Shown: positions 18,584 to 28,495 of the stretch, one piece after another
Layout of the letters: each line of letters begins with the position of its first letter
Numbering within the stretch: position 1 is the first letter of the stretch
Assembly: GCA_020723185.1 (NCBI GenBank)
Contig: DYJI01000005.1
Location: 165,706 to 229,705 of the forward strand
Origin: Sideroxydans lithotrophicus
GTDB lineage: Bacteria; Pseudomonadota; Gammaproteobacteria; Burkholderiales; Gallionellaceae
Reading direction: 5' to 3'
DNA: 64,000 bases
Notes under the pieces: model-generated
The model's input: the letters and a program-made list of their open reading frames with translations, nothing else
The model's database searches: none
Told to the model about the DNA's origin: nothing
Program-made: the position numbers and the translations under genes

Positions 18584-18660
18584 TGGTGCGCCCGAAGAGA
18601 TTCGAACTCCTGACCCCTTGGTTCGTAGCCAAGTACTCTATCCAGCTGAGCTACGGGCGC
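18584..18660 (-). tRNA. tRNA-Arg (anticodon ACG), copy 1
   Basis: Minus strand GCGCCCGTAGCTCAGC... with acceptor pairing GCGCCCG/CGGGCGC, discriminator A and encoded CCA. Anticodon stem CTTGG/CCAAG encloses CTACGAA, anticodon ACG (to inosine, reading CGU/C/A). Identical to the next copy. Confidence 0.95.
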
Positions 18661-18707
18661 GCTGTGTTGCGTGATACTACAGATTGCCAGTCTGGAACCG
18701 ATTCTGA

Positions 18708-18784
18708 TGGTGCGCCCGAAGAGATTCGAACTCCTGACCCCTTGGTTCGTAGCCAAGTACTCTATCCAGCTGAGCTACGGGCGC
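18708..18784 (-). tRNA. tRNA-Arg (anticodon ACG), copy 2
   Basis: Same 77-base sequence as the copy at 18584-18660, including CCA. The 47-base spacer between the copies differs in sequence from the flanks. Tandem co-transcription with tRNA-Ser is likely. Confidence 0.95.
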
Positions 18785-18806
18785 ATCAAAACGACTACAG
18801 TTACCT

Positions 18807-18900
18807 TGGCGGAGAAGGAGGGATTCGAACCCTCGATACAAGTTTATGCTCGTATGCACCCTTAGCAGGGGTGTGCCTTCGACCACTCGGCCACTTCTCC
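18807..18900 (-). tRNA. tRNA-Ser (anticodon GCT)
   Basis: 94 bases including CCA, with acceptor GGAGAAG/CTTCTCC and a long variable arm typical of Ser tRNAs. The loop CTGCTAA gives anticodon GCT (AGC/AGU codons). A -10-like TAGTAT with a GC-rich discriminator precedes it on the minus strand (18912-18917). Confidence 0.95.
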
Positions 18901-18944
18901 GAAGGGCGCGAATACTAATGCAATCGCACCACTACGTCAAACTA

Positions 18945-20177
18945 TCATGCTTCTTCCTGATCGAGATCGAAAGCTTTGTGCAGAACCCGTACCGCGAGCT
19001 CAAGATATTTCTCGTCTATGACCACGGAGATCTTGATCTCCGAGGTCGAGATCATCTGGATGTTGATGCCTTCTTCGGCCAAAGTGCGGAACATCTTGCT
19101 GGCGATGCCCACATGCGAACGCATGCCGACACCGACCACTGACACCTTGGCGGTCTTGCTGTCACCCACGACGTCACGCGCGCCGATGTGCGGCTGCACC
19201 TTGCTCTTCAGCAATTCCATCGTCTTGCTGAACTCGTTGCGATGCACGGTGAATGAGAAGTCTGTGGAACCGTCCACACCGACGTTCTGGATGATCATAT
19301 CCACGTCGATGTTCGCGTCACTGACCGGCCCCAGCACCTGATAGGCGATACCCGGCTTGTCGGGGACGCCGAGCACGGTGATCTTGGCTTCGTCACGGTT
19401 GAATGCGATACCTGAGATGATGGCCTGTTCCATTTTGTCGTTTTCCTCGAATGTGATGAGCGTACCCTCTCCTTCCTCCTGGAAGCTGGAAAGTACGCGC
19501 AGTTTGACTTTGTATTTGCCGGCGAATTCGACCGAGCGGATCTGCAGCACCTTGGAACCCAGGCTCGCCATCTCCAGCATCTCTTCGAAGGTGATGCTCT
19601 TCAGGCGGCGCGCTTCCGGCACCAGACGCGGATCGGTGGTGTAGACACCATCGACGTCGGTATAGATCTGGCATTCGTCAGCACCCAAAGCGGCTGCGAT
19701 CGCCACGCCTGTAGTATCCGAACCGCCCCGCCCCAGCGTGGTGATGTTGCCGTCTTCGTCCATACCCTGGAAACCCGCCACGACGACGACCTTGCCTGCA
19801 TCCAGATCGTTACGGATGTTCTCCTCGTCGATACTGACGATGCGCGCCTTGGTGAAAGCGCTGTTGGTGAGGATCTTGACCTGGGAACCGGTATAGCTCT
19901 TGGCTTTCAGTCCGGCATCGATCAACGCCATGGAGAGCAGACCGATGGTGACCTGCTCGCCGGTGGAGATCACCACATCCAGCTCGCGCGGATCAGGATG
20001 CTTCTGTATCTCGTGCGCCAAAGCGATCAAGCGATTGGTCTCACCGCTCATGGCCGAGACCACGACCACGACCTGATGCCCTTGTGCCCGGTATTTAGCC
20101 ACACGCTGTGCGACGTTCTTGATGCGCTCCGGACTGCCCATCGAAGTACCGCCGTATTTCTGAACTATCAGTGCCAC
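18945..20177 (-). CDS. lysC: Aspartate kinase
   Basis: 410 residues. N-terminal kinase domain with VQKYGGTSMGSPERI, followed by FQGMDEDGNITTLGRGGSDTT. Two C-terminal ACT domains (about 265-410) bind the feedback effector lysine and/or threonine. It makes aspartyl-phosphate for lysine, threonine and methionine. Length and the single-function layout match the betaproteobacterial LysC/Ask class. Start codon is GTG at 20177. A TAGAAT -10 with a GCGCGCC discriminator lies at 20211-20216 on the same strand. Confidence 0.96.
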   Translation of the reverse strand: MALIVQKYGGTSMGSPERIKNVAQRVAKYRAQGHQVVVVVSAMSGETNRLIALAHEIQKHPDPRELDVVISTGEQVTIGLLSMALIDAGLKAKSYTGSQVKILTNSAFTKARIVSIDEENIRNDLDAGKVVVVAGFQGMDEDGNITTLGRGGSDTTGVAIAAALGADECQIYTDVDGVYTTDPRLVPEARRLKSITFEEMLEMASLGSKVLQIRSVEFAGKYKVKLRVLSSFQEEGEGTLITFEENDKMEQAIISGIAFNRDEAKITVLGVPDKPGIAYQVLGPVSDANIDVDMIIQNVGVDGSTDFSFTVHRNEFSKTMELLKSKVQPHIGARDVVGDSKTAKVSVVGVGMRSHVGIASKMFRTLAEEGINIQMISTSEIKISVVIDEKYLELAVRVLHKAFDLDQEEA

Positions 20178-20282
20178 AATATCGCCCGCATTGGATTTTT
20201 GGTGGCGCGCATTCTACCCGAGTTACAGGGAAAATACGATGTCTACTCTGCTACACTGAAGAGCAAAAGGCCCCCATAGATC

Positions 20283-21965
20283 ATGACCAGAATCGCCCCG
20301 CGCACCTACTCTGAAGACACCGCCCGGCGGCTGGCAGAGGCAGGCCTCCCTGCCTTGCTGGCACGCATTTATGCCGCGCGCGGCGTCGAACGGCCGGAGC
20401 AACTGGCGACCGACCTGAACAGGCTGCTGCCCTTCAACCGTCTGAAGCAGGTGGAGAGCATGGCATGTGCATTGGCCGACGCCATCGCCGCCGGCAAGCA
20501 CCTGTTGATCGTGGCTGATTACGATGCCGATGGCGCGACCGCCTGTGCCGTCGGTATGCGCGGCTTGGCTGCACTGGGTGCCAGAGTCGACTTCATCGTC
20601 CCTAACCGTTTCGAATACGGATATGGCCTGACGCCGGAGATAGTCCGCCTCGCAGCGGCAAGCAAACCGGACATCCTGCTCACAGTGGATAACGGCATCG
20701 CCAGCGTGGATGGCGTGGCGGAAGCACACCGACTCGGGATGCAGGTATTGGTGACCGACCATCACCTGCCCGGCGACACCTTGCCGGATGCAGAAAGCAT
20801 CGTGAATCCGAACCAACCCGGTTGCGACTTCCCCAGCAAGAACCTGGCAGGCGTAGGGGTGATGTTCTATGTATTGATGGCACTGCGCGCAGAAATGCGT
20901 GCACGGGGCGCTTTCGGCGATAAGCCGGAACCCAACCTCGGCAACCTGCTCGACCTCGTCGCACTCGGCACGGTGGCGGACGTGGTGAAGCTGGACGACA
21001 ACAACCGCATCTTGGTACATCAGGGTCTGCAGCGCATCCGTACCGGGCGCGCCTGCCCCGGCATCATGGCACTGTTGCGCATCGCTCGCCGGCCGGCCTC
21101 GCTGGCGTCCTCGTATGAGCTGGGTTTCATCGTGGGGCCGCGCCTGAATGCGGCGGGACGACTGGAAGACATGGGTCTCGGCATCCGCTGCCTGCTGACC
21201 GATGACGCCAACGAAGCCAGCGAGATCGCGGCCAAACTGGACGCACTCAATCAGGAACGGCGCAGCATCGAGGCCGACATGCAGGATACGGCACTGGCGA
21301 CACTGGACACCTTAGACCCGACGGAAAGCTATACGCTCGCGTTGTTCAACGATGAATGGCATCAGGGCGTGATCGGCATCCTCGCTTCGCGCCTGAAAGA
21401 CAAGTTCCATCGGCCGGTGATCGCTTTCGCCCGCGCACAGAGCGGAGAGCTGAAAGGTTCCGGACGCAGCATCCCCGGACTGCATCTGCGCGATGCGCTC
21501 GACCTCGTTTCCAAACGCCAGCCGGATCTGATCCTCAAGTTCGGCGGCCATGCCATGGCGGCGGGCCTGAGCATCCAGGAGGATGCGCTGGAGGACTTCC
21601 GCATCGCGTTCGAAGCCGTCGCGCAAGAGATGCTCGATAGTGAGGCATTGGTGCGCAGCATCGCCACCGACGGCACACTGGCCCCTGCAGAATATTCCCT
21701 GCGCACGGCGCGCGACCTGCAGGCACAAGTCTGGGGGCAAGGGTTTCCGGAACCGTTGTTCGAGGGGGAGTTCCGCGTGCAGACGCAGCGTATCGTGGGC
21801 GAGAAACATCTGAAGTTGAAGCTCTCCTCGCCGGCCGGCAGTTTCGATGCCATCCGCTTCTTCCATGCCGATCCCGCACCGGACACCGTACATGCCGTGT
21901 ACAGCCTTGGCATCAATGAATACAATGATTCCGAGACACTGCAACTGATCGTGCGCCACTGGTAA
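20283..21965 (+). CDS. recJ: Single-stranded-DNA-specific exonuclease RecJ
   Basis: 560 residues, a typical length. DHH-family metal site: DYDADG (79-84), VDNG (135-138) and DHH (159-161). The DHHA1 block is GRSIPGLHLRDAL...KFGGHAMAAG. It degrades ssDNA 5'-3' in mismatch, base-excision and RecF-pathway repair. Divergent from lysC. The next gene follows after 12 bases. Confidence 0.95.
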   Translation: MTRIAPRTYSEDTARRLAEAGLPALLARIYAARGVERPEQLATDLNRLLPFNRLKQVESMACALADAIAAGKHLLIVADYDADGATACAVGMRGLAALGARVDFIVPNRFEYGYGLTPEIVRLAAASKPDILLTVDNGIASVDGVAEAHRLGMQVLVTDHHLPGDTLPDAESIVNPNQPGCDFPSKNLAGVGVMFYVLMALRAEMRARGAFGDKPEPNLGNLLDLVALGTVADVVKLDDNNRILVHQGLQRIRTGRACPGIMALLRIARRPASLASSYELGFIVGPRLNAAGRLEDMGLGIRCLLTDDANEASEIAAKLDALNQERRSIEADMQDTALATLDTLDPTESYTLALFNDEWHQGVIGILASRLKDKFHRPVIAFARAQSGELKGSGRSIPGLHLRDALDLVSKRQPDLILKFGGHAMAAGLSIQEDALEDFRIAFEAVAQEMLDSEALVRSIATDGTLAPAEYSLRTARDLQAQVWGQGFPEPLFEGEFRVQTQRIVGEKHLKLKLSSPAGSFDAIRFFHADPAPDTVHAVYSLGINEYNDSETLQLIVRHW

Positions 21966-21977
21966 GGAGAAGGGACG

Positions 21978-23246
21978 ATGGAATTCGCTTTCCTGCAGAA
22001 CAACGGCATCGAGTTGCTGCCGAAATTCCTCACCAGCATCGCCATCGGTCTGCTGATCGGACTGGAACGCGAACGCAACCCCTCTGCCAAGGCCGGATTG
22101 CGCACCTTCGCGCTGGTCTCGCTGCTCGGCACCTTGATGGGCATGCTGGCAGATCATCTGGAAACATCCTGGCTGGTGGTCGCGGGTTTGGCCGCCGTCG
22201 CGCTGACCATCATCGCCGCCTACCTCGGCGATGAACCCGACAAGCCGGACGCCGACCCCGGCACGACGACCGTGATCGCGCTGCTGTTATGCTATGCGTT
22301 GGGTGTGATGATCTGGCTGGACATGTCCAAGCTGGCAGTGATGCTGGCCATCGGCATCACCGCCCTGCTCTATTTCAAGCCGGAGTTGCGCGGCTTCTCG
22401 CAGCGCCTGACGCGGCGCGATCTGGTGGCCGTACTGCAGTTCTCCGTGCTCACCTTCATCGTGCTGCCCATCCTGCCCGACCAGAACTATGGCCCTTACC
22501 ATGCATTCAATCCGCATCAGGCTTGGCTGATGGTGGTGCTCATCTCCGGCTTGAGTCTGGCCGGCTATACCGCGTTGCATCTGGTCGGCACACGCTATGG
22601 CGCGCCCTTGCTGGGTTTCTTCGGCGGCCTGGTTTCCAGCACCGCCACCACCCTGATCTACTCGAAACATGGCAAATCCAGCCCGGCGCTCGCCAATCTG
22701 GCCGCGCTGGTGATCGTGATCGCCAGCATGGTGGTACTGCTGCGCTTGCTGGTCGTGAGTTCCATCCTGGCTTTCGGGGCCTTGCCCGGTCTCGTTCCGG
22801 TCTATGCGGGCGGACTGATCGCCGGACTGATCGCCTCCGTCTACGCCTGGAAACAGACCAGCAAGGGACAGGAACTGCTGGTGCCAGAGACATCGAACCC
22901 GGCAGAGTTGCATACTGCCATCGGATTCGGTTTGCTCTATGTGGTGGTGCTGGTCGGCTCGGCATGGATGTCCGACCTGGCTGGTAGCCATGGCCTGTAT
23001 GCCGTCGCACTGATATCAGGATTGACCGACGTGGATGCCATCGCCCTCTCCAGCCTGCGGCTGTTCAATCTGGGACAGCTCAGCGAACAGCAGACCGTGA
23101 CGGCCATCGCCATCGCCTTCCTCTCCAACATCGCGTTCAAGTTCGGTATGGTCGTTTTCATCGCCGGCCCTGCACTGGCTCGCCAGGTCGCCATCGGCTT
23201 CGGTGCCATCGCCTGCGGCGTCCTGATCGGCTTGTTTGCGCTATAA
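21978..23246 (+). CDS. MgtC/SapB-DUF4010 integral membrane protein
   Basis: 422 residues and strongly hydrophobic, with about 12 predicted membrane segments. The N-terminal part has the MgtC-type [13 protein letters not shown] motif and [12 protein letters not shown]. The C-terminal part is a DUF4010 domain ([14 protein letters not shown]...[12 protein letters not shown]). Function is unknown: MgtC proteins have been linked to Mg2+ homeostasis and ATP-synthase control, but DUF4010 fusions are uncharacterised. AAGGAG precedes the ATG. Probably co-transcribed with recJ. Confidence 0.85.
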   Translation: MEFAFLQNNGIELLPKFLTSIAIGLLIGLERERNPSAKAGLRTFALVSLLGTLMGMLADHLETSWLVVAGLAAVALTIIAAYLGDEPDKPDADPGTTTVIALLLCYALGVMIWLDMSKLAVMLAIGITALLYFKPELRGFSQRLTRRDLVAVLQFSVLTFIVLPILPDQNYGPYHAFNPHQAWLMVVLISGLSLAGYTALHLVGTRYGAPLLGFFGGLVSSTATTLIYSKHGKSSPALANLAALVIVIASMVVLLRLLVVSSILAFGALPGLVPVYAGGLIAGLIASVYAWKQTSKGQELLVPETSNPAELHTAIGFGLLYVVVLVGSAWMSDLAGSHGLYAVALISGLTDVDAIALSSLRLFNLGQLSEQQTVTAIAIAFLSNIAFKFGMVVFIAGPALARQVAIGFGAIACGVLIGLFAL

Positions 23247-23247
23247 T
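23242..23247 (+). promoter_or_regulatory. Putative prfB -10 box
   Basis: A perfect TATAAT overlaps the last codons of the upstream membrane-protein gene and is followed by CGCCGCCC, 37 bases before the prfB ATG. No clear -35 box was found. Confidence 0.4.
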
Positions 23248-23283
23248 CGCCGCCCTTTCAAGCAGCGACAGACAGAACCGAAC

Positions 23284-24388
23284 ATGGAAGCCGAACAACT
23301 CAACGCCCTCACCGCCAAACTGCAGGATCTGCGCGCCCGCAACCTCGAACTACGGAGGTATCTTTGACTTCGACGGCAAGCAGGAACGCCTCGCCGAAGT
23401 CGCCGCACTAGCCGAAGACCCTGCCATCTGGCAGGACGCCAAGCGCGCCCAGGATCTGGGCAAGGAGCGCAAGATGCTGGAAGGCATCGTGCTCAATCTG
23501 CAAAAGATCGCTCAGTCGGTCGAAGACAACAGCGAACTGATGGAAATGGCGCTGGCCGAGAACGACGACGAAAGTCTGATGAGCATCGCCAGCGATGTCG
23601 AGCAGATCGAGAAGCTGGTCGCAGATCTTGAGTTCCGCCGCATGTTCTCAGGCGAACTGGACTCTGCCAACTGCTTCCTCGATATCCAGGCCGGTTCCGG
23701 CGGCACCGAGGCGCAGGACTGGGGCTCCATGCTGTTGCGCATGTATATCCGCTACGCCGAACGCAAAGGTTTTACCGTCGAAGTGCTGGAACAATCGGAC
23801 GGTGAAGTCGCAGGCATCAAAGGCGCATCGCTCAAGATCAGCGGCGATTACGCCTATGGTCATCTGCGCACCGAGACCGGCGTGCATCGTCTGGTGCGCA
23901 AGTCACCGTTCGATTCCGGCAACCGTCGCCACACCTCGTTCTCCAGCGTGTTCGTCTATCCCGAAGTGGATGACTCCATCGAGGTCGACATCAACCCCGC
24001 CGACCTGCGCATCGATACCTACCGCGCGTCCGGTGCGGGTGGACAGCACATCAACAAGACCGACTCGGCAGTGCGTATCACCCACATCCCCACCGGCATC
24101 GTGGTGCAGTGCCAGAACGACCGCTCGCAACACAAGAACCGCGCCGAAGCGATGTCCATGCTGAAGTCGCGCATGTATGAGGAAGAGCTGCGCAAGCGCA
24201 ACGCCGAGAAACAGGCGCTGGAGGACACCAAGTCCGACATCGGCTGGGGTCACCAGATCCGCTCCTACGTGCTCGACCAGTCGCGCATCAAGGACCTGCG
24301 CACCAACTTTGAAGTGGGCAACACCCAGGCCGTGCTCGACGGCGACCTCGACGATTTCATCGCAGCCAGCTTGAAGCAAGGCGTTTAA
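23284..24388 (+). CDS. prfB: Peptide chain release factor 2 (programmed +1 frameshift)
   Basis: Two frames joined by a +1 shift: 27 codons from ATG 23284, then an in-frame TGA at 23365-23367. The rest reads from GAC at 23366 to TAA at 24388, giving 367 residues. RF2 hallmarks: SPF anticodon-like tripeptide (VRKSPFDSG) for UGA/UAA recognition and the GGQ hydrolysis motif ([10 protein letters not shown]). Low RF2 stalls at the TGA and permits the shift, so RF2 controls its own synthesis. It is followed by lysS, as in E. coli. Confidence 0.97.
23354..23368 (+). other. prfB recoding site
   Basis: An internal Shine-Dalgarno-like GGAGG (23354-23358) is followed by TAT and the slippery CTT-TGA-C (23362-23368). 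The ribosome shifts from CTT to reading GAC. Layout and spacing match the classical RF2 site. Confidence 0.95.
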
Positions 24389-24402
24389 TTCAGGAACACA
24401 TC

Positions 24403-25905
24403 ATGACTACCGAACAAAATATTCCCCAAGTCGACGAGAACCAGATCATTGCCGAACGCCGCAGCAAGCTGAAGGCGCTGCGCGAACAGGGCATCGCCTT
24501 TCCCAATGACTTTGACCGCAAGAATCTGGCTGCCGACTTGCACGCTGCTTTCGGCGAGAAATCCAACGATGAGCTGGAAGCCGAACTAATCCCGGTCGCC
24601 GTCGCCGGCCGCATGATGTTGAAGCGCGTGATGGGCAAGGCCAGTTTCGCCACGATTCAGGATGTGAGCGGCCGTATGCAGTTGTTCATCAGCAACGACA
24701 TCATCGGCGAAGATGCGCATGCCGTGTTCAAGCATTACGATCTGGGCGACATCCTTGGCGCGACCGGTGTGCTGTTCAAGACCAAGACCGGCGAACTGTC
24801 GGTACGCGTCACCGAGGTGCGCCTGCTGACCAAGGCTTTGCGTCCGCTGCCGGAAAAGTTCCATGGCCTGACCGACCAGGAGCAGAAGTACCGCCAGCGC
24901 TATGTCGACCTGATCACCAACGAACAGACACGCAAGACATTCCTGATCCGCTCGCGGATCATCCAGGCGATCCGTGAGTTCTTCGCACGCCATGACTATC
25001 TCGAAGTGGAGACACCGATGCTGCATCCCATCCCTGGCGGCGCGTCGGCAAAGCCTTTCGTCACCCACCACAACGCGCTGGACATGGAGATGTATCTGCG
25101 CATCGCTCCCGAACTGTACCTGAAGCGGCTGGTGGTCGGCGGCTTCGAGAAGGTGTTCGAGATCAACCGCAATTTCCGCAACGAGGGGCTGTCGACGCGT
25201 CACAACCCCGAGTTCACCATGATCGAGTTCTACGAAGCCTATCGAGATTACAAATATCTGATGGACTTTACCGAGCGCCTGTTCGCCGAAGTGGCGCTCA
25301 AAGTGCTGGGTACGACCGTCATCAGCTATCAGGGCAAGGAGCTGGATCTGGGCAAGCCGTTCCATCGTCTGACCATGGTGCAGGCGATCCAGAAATACCA
25401 CCCGCAATTCACCGACGAGCAATTGAACAGCCGGGATTTCCTGGTCAACGAACTGCAAGACCTGAAAGCCAAATACAAGCCCGAGGACGGCGTCGGCGGT
25501 CTGCAATTGTCGCTGTTCGAGGAACTCTCCGAGCATCTGTTGTTCGAGCCGACCTTCATCGTCGATTATCCGGTCGAGGTATCACCGCTGGCGCGCGCCT
25601 CGGACAAGGCACCCGGCATCACCGAACGCTTCGAATTGTTCATCGTCGGTCGCGAGATCGCCAACGGTTTCTCGGAATTGAATGATCCGGAAGACCAGGA
25701 AGCTCGCTTCGATGCACAGGTGGCTGCCAAGGAAGCGGGCGACGAAGAGGCGATGTTCAAGGATGCCGATTACATCCGCGCCCTGGAGCATGGCCTGCCG
25801 CCGACCGCAGGCGAAGGCATAGGCATCGACCGTCTGGTGATGCTGCTGACCGACGCCGCCAGCATCCGCGACGTGATCCTGTTCCCGCACATGCGCCCGG
25901 AGTGA
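24403..25905 (+). CDS. lysS: Lysyl-tRNA synthetase, class II
   Basis: 500 residues. N-terminal OB-fold anticodon-binding domain (about 60-170). The class II catalytic core follows, with motif 2 ([20 protein letters not shown]) and motif 3 ([15 protein letters not shown]). Charges tRNA-Lys in the cytoplasm. It lies 14 bases after prfB, the conserved prfB-lysS pair. Confidence 0.97.
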   Translation: MTTEQNIPQVDENQIIAERRSKLKALREQGIAFPNDFDRKNLAADLHAAFGEKSNDELEAELIPVAVAGRMMLKRVMGKASFATIQDVSGRMQLFISNDIIGEDAHAVFKHYDLGDILGATGVLFKTKTGELSVRVTEVRLLTKALRPLPEKFHGLTDQEQKYRQRYVDLITNEQTRKTFLIRSRIIQAIREFFARHDYLEVETPMLHPIPGGASAKPFVTHHNALDMEMYLRIAPELYLKRLVVGGFEKVFEINRNFRNEGLSTRHNPEFTMIEFYEAYRDYKYLMDFTERLFAEVALKVLGTTVISYQGKELDLGKPFHRLTMVQAIQKYHPQFTDEQLNSRDFLVNELQDLKAKYKPEDGVGGLQLSLFEELSEHLLFEPTFIVDYPVEVSPLARASDKAPGITERFELFIVGREIANGFSELNDPEDQEARFDAQVAAKEAGDEEAMFKDADYIRALEHGLPPTAGEGIGIDRLVMLLTDAASIRDVILFPHMRPE

Positions 25906-25915
25906 ACGGACTGCC

Positions 25916-26578
25916 ATGCCGGCCAGCGAAAGCACCCGCCTGCTAGAACGTTACCCGCTGTTACGCGAACTGGCACCGGCGCGTTTCTCGGAGCTGTTCG
26001 ACCAGACTACGGTGATGCGTCTGCCGGCAGGCACGGTGATATTCGACGAGAACCAGCCCTGTCAGGGCTTCCCGCTGCTGCTCTCCGGCAGCGTACGCGT
26101 CATCAAGTCCTCTGCCAACGGGCGTGAACTGCAGCTCTACCGCGTAGGGGAAGGCGAGAGCTGCATCCTCACCAGCAGTTGCCTGCTCGGCCACAGCAAC
26201 TATCGCGCACGCGGCATCGTCGAGCAGGATGTGGAGATGATCGTCTTGCCTCCCGCCTCGTTCCGCACCCTGATGGCGGATTGCCAGCCGTTCCGCGACT
26301 ACATCTTCAGTCTGTTCGCGGAACGCCTCACGGACCTGATGGAGCTGGTCTCTGCGGTGGCTTTCCAGAAGCTGGATCAAAGATTGGCCACCCTCCTGCT
26401 TTCACGTCCGAGTCCGCTGCATCTGACGCATCAGGTCGTGGCCGATGAACTGGGCAGTGCACGCGAGATGGTCAGCCGCCTGCTGAAGGGATTCGCGGAT
26501 CAGGGCTGGGTCAAACTGGGAAGGGAGCAGATCGAGGTTATCGATCGGCGTGCTCTGGAGCGTCTGGCGGCCAACTGA
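25916..26578 (+). CDS. Crp/Fnr-family transcriptional regulator
   Basis: 220 residues. N-terminal cyclic-nucleotide-binding-like barrel (about 20-130, with GESCILTSSCLLG). The central dimer helix is followed by a winged-helix HTH (about 165-215, QVVADELGSAREMVSRLLKGF). The spaced N-terminal Cys cluster of FNR is absent, so it is not an obvious oxygen-sensing iron-sulfur type. It starts 10 bases after lysS and ends beside the convergent histidine-kinase gene. Target genes are unknown. Confidence 0.88.
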   Translation: MPASESTRLLERYPLLRELAPARFSELFDQTTVMRLPAGTVIFDENQPCQGFPLLLSGSVRVIKSSANGRELQLYRVGEGESCILTSSCLLGHSNYRARGIVEQDVEMIVLPPASFRTLMADCQPFRDYIFSLFAERLTDLMELVSAVAFQKLDQRLATLLLSRPSPLHLTHQVVADELGSAREMVSRLLKGFADQGWVKLGREQIEVIDRRALERLAAN

Positions 26579-28495
26579 TCATTTCGCCTTCAAGGCGAAA
26601 ACCATCATCGAGCGCAGTTTGGCCGGACGCACCGGCTTGTGCAGCAAGTGCATGCCCTTGTCGGCCACGAGTTTCAACACCTCAGGCGAGGTGTCGCCAC
26701 TGACAAGAATGAAGGCCGGCTGTTGTTTTCCTTGCAGGATGATGCGTTCCGCCAGCTCGACGCCCGTGCCATCCGGCAAGCGGAAATCGCAGATCACCAA
26801 CTCGAACGGAGACTGCCGGAACAGCCGGTCGGCCTCGGCCAGACTCTCAGCCGTCGCCACGCTGCATCCCCATGCCTCGACCAGCCCTGCAGTCCCGTTG
26901 CGCACGAGTTCGTCATCGTCCACCACCAGCACACGCCGGTCCGTGAGCGAACCTTCGCTGTCTGCCGATGGTTTCGTAGCAACAGGACTTCCCTGTGCCA
27001 GGAGGTCTTTCAATTCGGGAACGCGCGGCACATCCAGGGCGAAGATCGAACCCCGCCCCGGGGTCGAGCATAGATACAAGGGATGATTCAGCAACTTTGC
27101 CGAACGCTGGACGATGGGCAGGCCCAGCCCCAAACCTTTGCTCCTGTCGCGAGCAGTGTTCTCCAGTTGCACGAATTCCCTGAAGATATTCTCCTGCTCC
27201 TCCACGGGGATGCCGGGACCATTGTCACGCACCTCGAAACGCAATCTGTCGCCGCGCTTGCGACAAGCCAGCAACACGCAACCATGTTCCTGCGTATAGC
27301 GGATGGCGTTGCCCAGCAGGTTCATCAGGATGCGCTCGAGCAGGATGGGATCGCTTCTCACGCGCCAATTGCAGGTGTGTATGCGCAACTTAATGGATTT
27401 CGCTCTGGCTGAAGGCTCATAAGCTTCGGACAACCGCCGCAGCAATGTGGCGATCTTAATCTCTTGCACTTGCGGCACGATGACGCCCGCATCCAGCTTC
27501 GAGATATCCAGCAACGAGTCCAGCAACCCCGACATCGCAGTCACGGATTCTTCCACCTTTTCCACGATCTTGCGTTGTTCCGGTGTATCGAGTCGATTCT
27601 GCAGCTCCCCCATGAACAGGCCCAGCGCATGCATGGGTTGGCGCAGGTCATGACTGGCCGCCGCCAGGAAGCGCGTCTTGTCGAAATTGGCTTTCTCCGC
27701 CTGTTCCTTCTGACTGCGCAAGGCGGTCGTCGCCTCCTCGATACGCTGCTTCAACTGGTTCCGCTCTTGCTGCAATTGCGACGCCATCTCATTGATACCC
27801 TGAGCCAGCTCGTGCAGTTCGAGCACCTGCATCTCGCCGATGCGCGTGGATAATCGCCCTTCCCCCAGATCGCGCACCGCAGTGCGCATACCCATGATGG
27901 GCAGCGTGATCCTGCGTGCCACCCGCATCGCCACCAATACTGCAAGCAGCAGCACCAACGCGGTAAGGATCAGGTTCATCGCCACCATCCGCACCTTTTC
28001 GCTATTGAGTCTGCTTTTCCCCAGCACCAGGAAGACACCTCCCAGCGAGGCACCCTTGTTCTCAGAAAAAACCCCTTCAGTATCGTCCAGCGACAATTGG
28101 GTGGTCACGATGGCGTGATAAACGGCCAGCGTACGTTTTCCCTCGCGCAGCGTCTGGCCGGATCGCCAATCGGGAGGAGTGATCGTCAGATCGGTCACCC
28201 CGCTTGCGCTTGCCAACACCTTGCCTTCGGCATCGAGGATGAAGACTGCCAACACGTCCTGCTGCGCGAGTGTGACTTCTGCCTGTTGTTGCAGTAATAC
28301 TCGGTTCCCTGAGAACGCCGCGTACTCGCTGGAAGATGCCAGCTGGCGAGCGATCAGGCTCGCCCTGTCCTTCAGCGCCTGATCCAGGTCGGCGATCCGC
28401 GCCACGATGAACGAGGTTTCCAGCAATGCTGCCAGGATCAATATTGGGATCAGTGCGACGGCCATCGTCTGTCGCTCGATTCCGAACTTCTTCAT
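26579..28495 (-). CDS. Hybrid sensor histidine kinase/response regulator
   Basis: 638 residues. Membrane helix (about 11-31), extracytoplasmic sensor region (32-170), second helix (171-192), HAMP (about 193-245) and a coiled coil. Then HisKA with H282 in SHDLRQPMHALG, HATPase (about 380-490; N396, DNGPGIP, GLGLGLP) and a C-terminal receiver with D570 (VICDFRLPDG). No DNA-binding domain and no separate output regulator is adjacent, so the signal probably passes to an HPt or regulator elsewhere. Its start overlaps the binding-protein gene's stop by 4 bases, so binding protein and kinase are probably one sensing unit. Confidence 0.92.
   Translation of the reverse strand: MKKFGIERQTMAVALIPILILAALLETSFIVARIADLDQALKDRASLIARQLASSSEYAAFSGNRVLLQQQAEVTLAQQDVLAVFILDAEGKVLASASGVTDLTITPPDWRSGQTLREGKRTLAVYHAIVTTQLSLDDTEGVFSENKGASLGGVFLVLGKSRLNSEKVRMVAMNLILTALVLLLAVLVAMRVARRITLPIMGMRTAVRDLGEGRLSTRIGEMQVLELHELAQGINEMASQLQQERNQLKQRIEEATTALRSQKEQAEKANFDKTRFLAAASHDLRQPMHALGLFMGELQNRLDTPEQRKIVEKVEESVTAMSGLLDSLLDISKLDAGVIVPQVQEIKIATLLRRLSEAYEPSARAKSIKLRIHTCNWRVRSDPILLERILMNLLGNAIRYTQEHGCVLLACRKRGDRLRFEVRDNGPGIPVEEQENIFREFVQLENTARDRSKGLGLGLPIVQRSAKLLNHPLYLCSTPGRGSIFALDVPRVPELKDLLAQGSPVATKPSADSEGSLTDRRVLVVDDDELVRNGTAGLVEAWGCSVATAESLAEADRLFRQSPFELVICDFRLPDGTGVELAERIILQGKQQPAFILVSGDTSPEVLKLVADKGMHLLHKPVRPAKLRSMMVFALKAK

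Noticed and set aside
18584..18784. Direct repeat of about 77 bases
   Set aside because: It is a tandem tRNA-Arg duplication, not a mobile-element footprint.
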